Source: Cyclina sinensis (lineage: Eukaryota > Mollusca > Bivalvia > Venerida > Veneridae). Taken from it: DNA of 64,000 bases. Below, piece by piece: positions 54,801 to 64,000 of this stretch. The notes beneath the pieces are model-generated. The model ran no database searches, was not told the DNA's origin, and saw only the letters and a list, made by a program, of their open reading frames with translations. Location: contig JAAONU010000016.1 in NCBI GenBank assembly GCA_012932295.1, positions 19,869,530 to 19,933,529 on the forward strand, given 5' to 3'. The first letter of the stretch is position 1; every line of letters starts with the position of its first letter. The position numbers and the translations under genes were made by a program.

Positions 54801-56177
54801 AACCGACGCTGGAATACCTGCAATATGTGCATGAATAGATAAATCTGATATATGTACCTGTGCTGCAAAACATGGGAAAACTATTAAAGAAACTTTCTTG
54901 TTTAAGAAGATACCAATGTGTTACATGCAGGGGTCAATGAATTCGTCGACGTAAAAAATGAGGCTAGGTGTTTAGGTGTGTTTGAGTGTACCATTTTTCT
55001 ATGTCCTAGATACGTTTGCAACTTAAGGACATCGACAGTAGAATGATCAAAACTCTTATTCCTAAGGATAGGATTCTAGTATTAGTATCTCACACATACC
55101 CTATACACCTTTGAACAATATTATCTAATATAGACCACGCTCTTTAACTACCATGTGACGTTACTTCTTTGACATTCTAGAAAATTAATTTTCAAATTCA
55201 TAGGGTTATAAATATGTAAATTTGTACCGTCCAGCCGCCCCCGTCTGTTACCATGTCACAGTACACAGATATCGTCTTGCCGGACTTCCATAGTGTTATA
55301 TTGTATATACCGCTCTCCTCGAATCCCCCGTAGCGCAAAACATCTACACAGTCCCTTGCTAATAGATATATTTGAATTATGATAATACCTGGCTAAATAC
55401 ACAGCTCGTCAAAAACAAGTAGTCTATATAATTATACACAACTATATCCTTCTATATTTTCAGATTATGAATCATTTTGCCCCATTCCTATCTTTTAAGC
55501 ATATGGTTGTCGGAAACTGTCATGTAAGCGGTTTACTGTCTAAAGGGGAGGATTGCTCTGGAATTGGCGATAAATCCTTTATTTAGCTGTCTAAGTAACT
55601 TGTGGCGTAATGTAGCAATACTTTACTTTTCTACAGAGTGAGACTTGGCTAGGTCTTTGGCCGAAGTCAGATGCAGTCATTTAACAAGTGATACCAGTTT
55701 ATACTTACATGGTTCTATTTCTGTGACCTGTCGCCGTGAATCTAACATGAAAAGAAAACAGCAGAATTTTAACGAAATACTGCTTCTACAGGACCATTCA
55801 AGTTACTCACCATACTCTCGGTATGACTTAATGACATAATATGGAAACCATTTTTGTTATCAATATTTAATAATAAAAATTCAACGTAAAAGGACCAGGT
55901 TCTGAATTGAATTAATATAAAGAAATGATATAAGAAAGCGTATTTTATGTCAAAATATGTAAATCGGCGAAAGTATATGTGCCTGCAACAGTTTTGAACA
56001 CATTGTTTTCATTACAGTTTTAGTATAAAAGAATGCACATTTAGTACACGGGTCATGAACAAGAACAAATCTCTCAGTAGGTTTTACCTGACTGTACGCC
56101 ATTTTCCCTCTTGTATATTCGCGCCTGTTCAACCAAACCACACCAGCCCAACAATGCAATTAAGATCACACACTTTT
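51553..56177 (-). CDS. Secreted fibrinogen-related-domain protein (start exon missing)
   Basis: Six minus-strand exons join in phase: 56088-56177, 55709-55741, 55228-55358, 54721-54817, 52325-52486 and 51553-51803, giving 254 residues up to TAA. A hydrophobic stretch, [14 protein letters not shown], looks like the core of a signal peptide, so the ATG must lie in an upstream exon ending in phase 1. After a short linker comes a fibrinogen C-terminal domain, residues 43 to about 250: [69 protein letters not shown] and [14 protein letters not shown]. The Ca2+-site loop is only partly kept. Such proteins (ficolin/FREP-like) bind sugars or acetylated groups in invertebrate immunity, but no coiled coil, collagen or Ig domain is seen here and the ligand is unknown. 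Confidence 0.9.
52325..52486 (-). CDS. FReD gene, domain exon 3
   Basis: [20 protein letters not shown] then [13 protein letters not shown], the B subdomain. Acceptor 'gttttaag' is weak in pyrimidines and sits only about 60 bp from the 46-bp satellite. Confidence 0.88.
52548..53475. repeat. 46-bp satellite, about 20 copies, in FReD intron
   Basis: The unit 'cacttacaatatgcatctggtatttcattataaaaacg' plus 'ttacgtat' repeats with exact 46-bp spacing. Copies differ mainly by C/T at one site ('gcatctgg' or 'gcatttgg'); the copies at the left and right ends are more diverged. On the sense strand of the gene each unit includes the donor-like ATTGTAAGTG. Confidence 0.95.
53592..53622 (+). repeat. (GT)n microsatellite
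   Basis: About ten GT dinucleotides in the FReD intron. Confidence 0.9.
53640..54562 (-). mobile_element. Minus-strand bivalve tandem-repeat element, tail lost
   Basis: Read on the minus strand it starts with 'ttttggctcaccggagcc' and a GC-rich 'ctggcgtccggcgtcggtcc', like the heads of the other elements. Then come about three diverged units of roughly 170 bp ('gacatataaaggaagtaagc-ctgcccctgg', 'caaataaagccagcagtttc', 'gagggtcacc' on the plus strand). No matching right-end inverted repeat is seen. Confidence 0.7.
54721..54817 (-). CDS. FReD gene, domain exon 2
   Basis: [16 protein letters not shown] then [11 protein letters not shown], the hallmark of the family. Contains an N-glycosylation sequon (NFT). 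Leaves phase 1. Confidence 0.92.
55228..55358 (-). CDS. FReD gene, domain exon 1
   Basis: [20 protein letters not shown] and [13 protein letters not shown], the N-terminal A subdomain of the fibrinogen fold with its disulphide cysteines. Ends in phase 0 at GGACG|GTACAA. Confidence 0.9.
55709..55741 (-). CDS. FReD gene, 33-bp microexon
   Basis: Between 'ttcatgttag' and CAT|GTAAGT, phase 1 at both ends. Codes [10 protein letters not shown] as a linker before the domain. Skipping it would keep the frame. Confidence 0.55.
56088..56177 (-). CDS. FReD gene, signal-peptide exon
   Basis: Follows a strong acceptor (ttccattttcattgtttag) and ends GTCAG|GTAAAA. Codes [20 protein letters not shown] and YKRENGVQS. 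It needs an upstream exon that supplies the ATG and one extra base. Part of the same frame stays open beyond the acceptor, but that extension reads like intron. Confidence 0.6.
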
Positions 56178-57707
56178 CTAAACAATGAAAATGGAATTTT
56201 TTTTTAAACACGGTATGACAAATAAAATTGATGAACCAAACTATATTTTCACAGAGTGAATGGCACTTCAAAAACGTCATTTAACAAGCCTTTACTTGAA
56301 GATATTTCAATTTAGTCGCCAGGGACTAAGAAACTAATGTACAAGGCATCATAAAAGTGTCTCGGTTGCTTTGTGGGGACACCTGTCCCAGATAATAATG
56401 AGCTGGTCTTGCAAAGCCATGTACTGCACTGTATGATTGAGAAACAGGCTATTTCAAAGGCTATTTCATACACATACTCCAGATGAAAAATCCAGGAATG
56501 TTGTTACATGGCATGCGAATTTTAGTTGTGAAAAAATGATGTTAGAATGATTGATTGATATAGGAAACGGTACACAAAAGCAACACAAAAATGAACATAT
56601 GTTAAAGTAAAGGAAGACGTTCATACACAGACGCAATACAAATAGTTAATCTGATGAATATGACCTCGTGACAATAGCAAATGAAGGAAGACAAGCAGGT
56701 ACTCTGATAATACACTGTAAAACACATTCTGTTACAGTAACATATGTCTTTCATGAAAGTAAAAGAATCCAAATCACGCGAACAATGAAAGATAAAAATT
56801 TACAAACCCATATTTTGTTGACCAACGTCGAAGTGTAAAAGTTGTATAAATACAACCGCCTTATCTTCTACTATGTTGTAATCACAATTTTGGGATAGTT
56901 TGCACTTATCCTTGGTCCTCCACAAATACCACAATTATAAACAAGTTTTGAAATAATTCACACTGAAAATTTTAACAACAAAAATGTTGGTTGTACTTTT
57001 TATTAAAGCGGTTAGATATCTGTATATCAGACGCACCTGAAAAACTCGTGCATAAAATGCTTTCAAGTGGTTCGAAGACACACACAAAATTAAATGAAGC
57101 AATATTACAAAATAATAAGAGCTACATATATTATGACGCCTTTTGTCTTTTTTCACTCTTGTACGGTAATAAAAATATTATGACGCGTTTGAACATTTAG
57201 GGGTGTAAAGGAGACATTTTTATCAAAAGGAAAAAAATAAACGTGTACAAAGAATTCTTTACGAAATTTTTACTTATAATAATAATAATTTCAGATGATG
57301 TCGCATATACTTAATTTATCATCAAAACTTCTCAAAGAGAATCTTGAAAGAAACCATGCTTTTGTTTTAATGCTGGAATTCGTTGTTTGCCAATACATCC
57401 TGGGAAAGAGAGAGAGAGAGAGAGATCAAAATTCTTTTGCATCTGACGAAAGCATTTCTTTCCTTCCTATGTCCAAGGTACATATTAATCAGTAGGTCGT
57501 AAAGCTTAATACTGGTGTTGTATCTGAGCATTTTTATCACATGGAACGGGAAATAATTGTGTTTCACACTCTTCATCCATGTTTTTGAAGATTATCCTAA
57601 AACCTTCACAGATAAACAACCTTCTTAAAGAAAGAAATCTTTCTTGTCTCATTTTTTAACTTTTTATTGCCCTTCGTATTTTTCTTTACATGAAACAGAA
57701 TCTTCAT

Positions 57708-57736
57708 CCATCTTTGAAGAATCTTTTTCTTCAAAG
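57708..57736. other. Perfect hairpin
   Basis: TCTTTGAAGAA and TTCTTCAAAGA are exact inverse 11-mers a few bases apart. Function unknown. Confidence 0.7.
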
Positions 57737-57812
57737 AAAAAAGACAATTATTAAAAGTTTAGAAAGGCAAATTCAGAACAGAAATTTAGGGCTGAAGACA
57801 ACTCGAATAGAG

Positions 57813-58206
57813 TTGAACTGTTAGATATTTTACAGTACAACTTATAACTGTTAGATAATTTACAGTACAACTTATAACTGTTAGATATTTTACAGTACAA
57901 CTTATGACTGTTAGATATTATACAGTACAACTTATAACTGTTATTATTTTACAGTACAACTTATAACTGTTAGATATTATACAGTACAACTTATAACTGT
58001 TAGATATTTTACAGTACAACTTATAACTGTTAGATATTATACAGTACAACTTATAACTGTTAGATATTTTACAGTACAACTTATAACTGTTAGATATTAT
58101 ACAGTACAACTTATAACTGTTAGATATTTTACAGTACAACTTATAACTGTTAGATATTTTACAGTACAACTTATAACTGTTAGATATTATACAGTACAAC
58201 TTATAA
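57813..58206. repeat. 30-bp satellite, about 13 copies
   Basis: Unit 'aactgttagatattttacag' plus 'tacaacttat'. Variants with 'tatttt' and 'tattat' tend to alternate, so a 60-bp dimer is emerging. The 109-codon repetitive minus-strand ORF is a by-product of the 30-bp period. Confidence 0.95.
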
Positions 58207-58656
58207 AATCTACATTTCCTTGAAAGTTTAGTTGATTTCATAATCAACTACGTTAGTGTCTCTAAAAATGAGTATCAGACAGGTTGTTAAAATCTAAAGA
58301 GAAAGTTTTTGCACCAAGATATTTACATTTTCCTTATCGTATTACTGTTTTTATTCAAAGATAAAATTCTAGTCTGGATTATTTGCCCCTGTTACTACGT
58401 TCACTAGACTAGTAATATTCGTACAATGTTTATGTGGTACTCATGTTGCATGGTATTACGCGATACGTTGTATTTTTCAAACTATATTACTGTTAATTAA
58501 ACTTTTAACTTTAAATAAAATATGCCGCTTGTCATTTGTTCTCCGGGCTATGAACACCGTATAAAATTAATTTTTAAATGAAAAACGATAGGTAGTGGTG
58601 TCTTTTAGTCATAATCCTAATGAGAACGGTAATACATTCATATTTACCATAAATGC

Positions 58657-58688
58657 AAACAAACAAACAAACAAACAAACAAACAAAC

Positions 58689-58723
<35 letters not shown>

Positions 58724-58825
58724 TTAACTAAACGAAACAACAACAACATCCTCCCTAAACAACAAAAACAGCAGCAACAACAACAACAGCAGCAGCAATA
58801 ACAAACAAACAAACAAACAAACACT
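58657..58825 (+). repeat. Compound microsatellite (AAAC)n-(AACT)n-(AAC)n-(AAAC)n
   Basis: Four adjoining simple-repeat tracts with clear transitions from AAAC to AACT and later AAC/AGC units. Confidence 0.95.
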
Positions 58826-59306
58826 GCATGGAAAAGGTTAATGCATTATCATGTTAAGAATAATTTCGCAGTTTTTATTCGTTTATAGGTTTATTACATA
58901 TAGAAATATTATCTGCATTCATATCTGGCTGTAGTACTTACTCGATATGAAAACTCTTAAATGCTTACGACTGAACGGCCACGATTTAACGTTCTAGAAA
59001 AGACATTCTCAGGTACCACAGGTAGTTATCTTTGACAACCATAGATTTTTTTTTTCAATTTTTCAAAAACTTTTAAAATCTTTATGTCCATTCAACTTTT
59101 TAAAAGGCTGGATTAAAAAAATAGCTATTTTAATTTTTCGTTAATTACAGAGACAGTCTACCAGAATTTTATTTCTCACCCGAGAAAGAGGGTAGGTCCT
59201 TTCATTGTCACATTACAAGTTAAATCAAGAAAAAGAAAGTTGATAAGGATAGTGTTTTTTATGGAGTCCCTGAAGTGAAATGATACACTCTTATGTTTTT
59301 TTTGTC

Positions 59307-59464
59307 ACCTTTATTTTATTTCGAATTAATATTTCGTTTAAATGAAAAAAGTTTTCGTTAAAACGAAAAACAAATTCGTCTAAACGAAACAATAATTCTT
59401 ATTTTTTCTTATTTCTAGTTCTTATTCTAAAAAAATCTTATTTCTTTTAAACGAAATAAAATAC
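59307..59464. repeat. Inverted-repeat DNA rich in TTTCGTTT motifs
   Basis: 'tttattttatttcg' near 59309 is mirrored by 'cgaaataaaata' near 59451. Inside are further palindromic pieces ('tttcgttaaaacgaaa', 'aaacgaaac'). Looks like a small MITE; no duplication of a target site was confirmed. Confidence 0.5.
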
Positions 59465-59822
59465 GAGGTATAGTCAAAAAGTTCCCGGGTCGATATCTCA
59501 AACGGTTGACGTTTTTTTACCATGAAACTTCACATGGTACCAATGTCTGTCAGTCGTCATTGTTTGATCTATTTATTTTATTTAGCCGTACATAATATTT
59601 TAACAAATGAACTTGATATGAATAAAGCGCGTGCCCGATGGGCCAAACAGTATTCGAGTTTCAAGGGAATTCTTGAGGCGATGGGGAAGGGATGGATATA
59701 GATTCTTAGCGCGCATTATCACAACAGTTCGTACAGCAATTTCTACTTTTCGAGAATGGGTTGAACGACATTACATTTACCTCCCTTGTTATGATAAAGA
59801 ATTTATCGTTTCAGTTGTATAA
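59463..59822 (+). repeat. Possible mariner-like remnant
   Basis: 'acgaggtatagtcaaaaagttcc' resembles the ends of mariner-type elements. The ORF at 59631-59822 ends with a segment loosely like the last residues of a mariner transposase, but the catalytic domain is absent and no right inverted repeat is seen. Weak call. Confidence 0.2.
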
Positions 59823-60779
59823 TTGATTTAACCATGAAATTTTCCAGAAATAAAATCTTAAAATATTTTTATGAAATACTTACTCTGTTTTAAATTTTCT
59901 AAAATTTTAAGCTTCTAAAGACTTACACAGTGCTATTATTTGTTTTTATATAGTCGGTTTCTTTTTGTGTAAGGTGAGATGCATCAAACCCTAGCGTTTC
60001 TATGTAAATCACAGCAGCCTTGCTTCTATAAAAGACGGTCTCCTTACCGGACGAACATGACAGGCATTTAATAACTCTAACAGTAACTTTTCATGCTGAA
60101 TTTAACACCCGTTAAATTGATATTTTAGTTTGTTGATACTTTATCATTTATCGACATATAGTAAAGGTAAACAGACGGCCATACTCCGACCAGTACCCAG
60201 GGGTTTCCAAGTGTTGATTGTTATTAAGCAGAAAGTCGAGTTCTACGACTTTCTGATTGTCCTTTTGTGATTCTATCTAACATAACGAGTTTGTCAGCTA
60301 TTTAGAAACTGTTTATCAGCGAGCTTCTTTCTTCATGGTTAAAGTAATGAGTTAAACAGATATACCAATATTCGGCCTTAGGGGTCAGTAACACCATTTC
60401 TAGCTACGACAGGGAAAAATTTGTCCAGCTTTTAGCTTTTTGTTCGGTTTCTGATTCAAAAAACCAGTACAGGTCAGTCTGAATTTTGTGCTTTCTCGAG
60501 TTTAACATCAGGGATGTACTAGTGCGCCCTAATGGGGGCAATTTGAGACTGCACTTAAGGTCCATAAAGAATTCCCGGATGATATAGAACAGAACAGGAC
60601 ACATTCTTTATTTAAGACTTGTACATAGTACATCGTCTGCATCGCATGATGTTCACAGCAATATTATCAACTTGAAAAACATGGTAAAAACAAAACAAAA
60701 AACATTGCAATTACAAAGGCAACAAGATAACAATTTGATACACAGGGAGGATGAACAAAGTATTAACGTTCAACAGTTA

Positions 60780-61135
60780 TCATTGCAATCTAATAGCAAG
60801 AGCCTCTTTAATATATCTACAAAGATTAATGAGTTCGGTTTTGTTTTTAGTATTCAGGAGTTGCATGAATTTATATACTGAAGGACGACGATAGTATATA
60901 ACATTTAAATATGGTTTCCTTAAATCAGAATAACAGTTACAGATACTGACGAAATGTCGTCTTCAATACTAGTATCTAGTGTGTTACAGTACAAACAGTA
61001 TCTTTCTTCACGAGGGATACGGTTTCTATTGTATTTGGCAGTCTGGATTCTAAGAGGTTGACCTCACAGTCTAAGTCTACAAAAATAAAATCTAATACTT
61101 CTTGGCAATGTATCCATAATCGGAGAAGCTTTTAC
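60780..61135 (-). pseudogene. Decayed non-LTR retrotransposon (LINE) ORF2 C-terminal fragment
   Basis: On the minus strand the reading runs from about 61135 to the stop at 60782-60780. It shows the pattern at the end of LINE ORF2 proteins: a PLRIQTAKYNRN stretch, a CxxC (YCLYC) followed by an acidic EDD, then a C-N-C-Y segment, DLRKPYL, FMQLLNTKN and ALAIRLQ. An in-frame stop precedes the first part, and a frameshift lies in the acidic-to-cysteine stretch, so it is dead. The reverse transcriptase domain itself is not seen upstream. The plus-strand ORF at 60672-60881 is antisense to it. Confidence 0.6.
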
Positions 61136-63182
61136 AGCCTGGACGGCGCGATTTTAATATTCATACCTTCTGAGGCATAAAATTGGTAGTGTTTAAGAAT
61201 AAAAAGTCCTTCAAATTCCATCGATATTTCAAATTATTTATTTAAACAATCATCATTTTATATTCATGATGTTAGCTTAACTTGTTCAATTTTTTAATAC
61301 TATATTCAGTTTACATTTTCACTTTCCATCATAATTTTAAAGTTTTGTTAACAGTACAGGTAGATGTGTCAAGTGGCAAGGGACTAAATGTGCGTCACTT
61401 CCAGTTTCGCGCGTGACAGGTGCGCTCGACAAAATGTGTAAAATTTGGATTTTAATTTGCAATAAAAACATCTTTGAGACGAAAATTACTTGTTAAATTT
61501 TGAAAAACAGTCTAGGTTAGATATATATTTTTTGCTTATATGAAAATTTCGAGGTCAAAGATTTGTGTCCCATTACCTTTAACACTTTTTCACAATTAAC
61601 AAGAGAGGCAGACGACAACTGGTTAAAACAATTACAGTAAGACTTTATTTTAGTTGTAGTTTAAAAATAAACTTGACAGTTTAAACATGCGTTAATAATT
61701 TAACATGTCGGGCACTGGTTGTGTGGGAAACATTTACCAAGTATGTTTTCCTTTCTAGTAAAATTAAAATTACGATATTGTTCTTGTTATTTTTCAATGC
61801 ATGAACTGAAAAGGTGTTAAGGTATTAAACCCATAATATTTTTACCGTTAGTGAATTGAGGTTAAAGACGTACTTCTTATGATAATGTATAAACAATGTA
61901 GAACACCCTTACCCTGTGCTTTTCAAGACGTGACACCTCAGAAGACGTAATGGATCTATGTAATAAACAGAAACACATTTTTCCGATCATAAAAACAGCA
62001 GCGATGTAGTTAGTGATTATTTACAAGAAAAAGAGCTAATGACTGCTGACAAAAAGCACATTACCAACCGTCCACTAACAAAAAGTAGTTACAAACATGG
62101 TACCAATTTATGACAGATAAAAGATGATATTCAAGTAAATTTCAAGATATCAAGGTGGCTTCTGATTAGCTTTCTAATTACATTTATTAATATGTTGTTC
62201 TGTTCAAGCAAATGTCAAAAACGTTAACTACGTAGTTTTGGAGAAATTTTAAACTGAAACCACTGACATTTTTTTTTATTAACTATGTTTAAATGCTAAA
62301 TGCTTTGTAACAATGGAAGTGTTTTTAAAATTAACTTTAATCTAATTGCTTCAAACGTTCTTGTTTTAAAACCGAAAAAACGTTGAAGTTGAACCGAAAC
62401 ATACACACGTTAGTGGTATTGAGAACGCGTCAGAGGTACTGGAAGTAAGGCATTATGGGTCATAAATCGTAGTTTGACATTTTTCTCTAAAGTAAATTTC
62501 TATGTAGAATATGTGTTTGACGGTCATCAACATGCTATTGACAATTAAAATGTAACATTCTTTAATTTCAAACGAAAATTCATGTTGTGATGCTGAAATG
62601 TTTTACCTGCAGAATTTATTCATTACTGGTATCATCACATTTATTTGTTGTTATACACTCAGATTTACTTAAATGTTTATATTACAGGCAGACGTCTGTC
62701 TCTCTTAAACACGAGTTACAACTTGATCTTTTATTTCATTTCATTAACTTTACATCAGTTAAATTTATCAAAAATATTTTCACCACATTAAGCAGAAAAT
62801 GTGCTGTATATATCTGTTATTATGTATAATACACTTAGGAGTGTGTATTAGTAAACATCATAATTAACTAGTTAATGCAACACTATTCTAATTTAGAAAA
62901 AGTAAAACTAACATAATGGAAATTGCAGGATAGATTGAAGAGCTACAATTTACGGTATCTTAGATGCTCAAATGTTCGATATATCAGAGTCAATCATGCT
63001 CCTCTTCTGTAATATTCTTCATCAGCCATGTCATTTTGGTATTTTGTATGTTTTGCTACGATTTCTTTGCAGTAAATTTATAAAAGGTATTTTAAATAGA
63101 TAAGAAAGTTTGGCAATATTAATTTATTTTTGGATAAAATTGAAATTCTTATTTATGTTTACGGAGAACAAAAAGGACAAGA

Positions 63183-63190
63183 TATAAAAG
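63183..63190 (+). promoter_or_regulatory. TATA box of the SLC16-type gene
   Basis: TATAAAAG lies 46 bp before the ATG. Transcription would start near 63213, leaving a 5'UTR of only about 16 bases, unless an upstream non-coding exon is used. Confidence 0.5.
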
Positions 63191-63228
63191 ACGTTTTAGA
63201 AACAAAGCAGTCCTTTTGCAAATAAAGA

Positions 63229-64000
63229 ATGGGCGAGGAAATTGTTAAGACAGGGGATGTTCAAGTTTCAACAATAGAGATGGAAGGCAGACACGACCGA
63301 AGTGTTCCCGATGGTGGCTGGGGATGGATTATAGTAATAGGAACGCTTATTTTTAATGCAATATATGATGGATGCAGTTTCTCATTTGGAATTCTGTACA
63401 CAGACCTGTTGGACTATTTTGAAGATACAAAAAGTAACACTGCCTGGATGGGGTCCTTGTTTTTCGCTGTTCCTTTGCTTTGTGCGCCTTTAGCGGGATT
63501 GATAACAAAAAGAATAGGATCTCGAAATGCAACCATGTTAGGAGGTTTAATAGCTTCCACAGGGTTTGCCTTAGCTTCATTGTCAAGTTCGGTATGGATG
63601 TTAACTTTATTTTACGGACTTATTGGTGGCTTTGGAATGTCTTTACCATATTTCAACTCTGTAAAGGTAGTGACAGATTATTTTGATAAAAGACTCGCCC
63701 TTGCTTCGGGTATAGCTGAATGTGGTGCCGGATTAGGGACGTTGATTTTTGCTCCTTTAACTGAGTATCTTGTTACACAATTCGGATGGAGAGGTACTTT
63801 ACTGATATTGAGTGGTATAGTTTTAAATATAGTAGTCTGTGGGGCTTTGTATCGACCCATAGAAAAAACAAATGATGCTGTGGTTAAGAAAAAGGGAGAA
63901 CACAAAATGGAACGTGAAATAAAAAACGGAGACTCATGCAAGACTTTTGAAGGAAAAAGCAACGAATTAACATCTGGCACAAACGAATGTTCAAAAGCTA
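63229..64000 (+). CDS. SLC16-family monocarboxylate transporter-like protein (5' part)
   Basis: 257 codons from ATG, cut by the window end. After a short polar N terminus comes the SLC16 signature PDGGWGWIIV (residues 27-36) in helix 1. Helices 2-4 include FSFGILYTDLL, TAWMGSLFFAVPLLCAPLAG, KRIGSRNATM and GLIGGFGMSLPY. The second signature, YFDKRLALASGIAECGAG (151-168), is at helix 5, and FGWRGTLLILSG is at helix 6. A Lys/Glu-rich cytosolic loop begins near residue 210. Such proteins carry lactate, pyruvate, ketone bodies, thyroid hormone or other small acids across the plasma membrane. The second half, with the residues that separate subtypes, lies outside, so no member can be named. The first half has no intron here. 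Confidence 0.92.
   Translation, partial: MGEEIVKTGDVQVSTIEMEGRHDRSVPDGGWGWIIVIGTLIFNAIYDGCSFSFGILYTDLLDYFEDTKSNTAWMGSLFFAVPLLCAPLAGLITKRIGSRNATMLGGLIASTGFALASLSSSVWMLTLFYGLIGGFGMSLPYFNSVKVVTDYFDKRLALASGIAECGAGLGTLIFAPLTEYLVTQFGWRGTLLILSGIVLNIVVCGALYRPIEKTNDAVVKKKGEHKMEREIKNGDSCKTFEGKSNELTSGTNECSKA

Larger units (their letters stand above)
56178..63228. other. No complete host gene recognised; repeat-rich
   Basis: Between the last visible FReD exon and the SLC16-type gene. It should contain the FReD start exon and promoter, not identified. It holds the 30-bp satellite, microsatellites, inverted-repeat DNA and a LINE relic listed separately. Confidence 0.5.

Noticed and set aside
57918..58247. 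109-codon minus-strand repetitive protein
   Set aside because: Direct product of a 30-bp satellite; the period is divisible by three.
59631..59822. Mariner transposase gene
   Set aside because: Only a vague likeness at the end of a 63-codon ORF and one possible terminus; kept only as a low-confidence repeat.

Overview
This is nuclear DNA of an animal, most likely a bivalve mollusc. It is AT-rich, its genes are split by GT..AG introns, and it is full of the 'CGTCCGTC' interspersed elements with internal tandem repeats that I associate with bivalve genomes. There is no operon, CRISPR array or other prokaryotic feature. Exon limits were worked out by hand from reading frame, splice consensus, phase and recall of vertebrate relatives; nothing was aligned by program.

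Layout. (1) 1-7000: repeat-rich. A 69-codon, two-exon minus-strand gene of unknown function (3080-3729) sits among a 5'-truncated tandem-repeat element (about 360-1272), a 12-bp-TIR element (2061-2692), a small MITE (3881-4297) and a large element with a 725-bp higher-order repeat (4307-7003). (2) 7004-16912: no gene seen; scattered repeats. (3) 16913-36604, plus strand: an RNF38/RNF44-type RING-H2 E3 ubiquitin ligase, eight coding exons seen, first exon not found. Its second visible intron holds a 926-codon ORF (28106-30886) on the same strand with no relative that I recognise. A donor near its end has exactly the phase needed to join the next RNF38 exon, so it may be a giant alternative first exon. 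(4) 36605-44408: probable long RNF38 3'UTR, then intergenic DNA with minisatellites. (5) 44409-50497, plus strand: a complete 11-exon SLC49A3 (MFSD7)-type major facilitator transporter. (6) 51553-56177, minus strand, convergent with SLC49A3: a secreted fibrinogen-related-domain protein with six exons seen and its ATG exon missing. One of its introns carries about twenty 46-bp repeats, each containing a splice-donor consensus. (7) 56178-63228: no host gene seen; a 30-bp satellite, microsatellites, inverted-repeat elements and a decayed LINE fragment. (8) 63229-64000, plus strand: the start of an SLC16 (monocarboxylate transporter-like) gene behind a clear TATA box, cut by the window end.

The genes do not form a pathway: one ubiquitin ligase, two transporters, one secreted lectin-like protein and one small unknown. 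The most novel points are the giant RNF38-linked exon, the shared architecture of at least four otherwise unrelated repeat families, the donor-bearing satellite in the FReD intron, and the small unknown gene.
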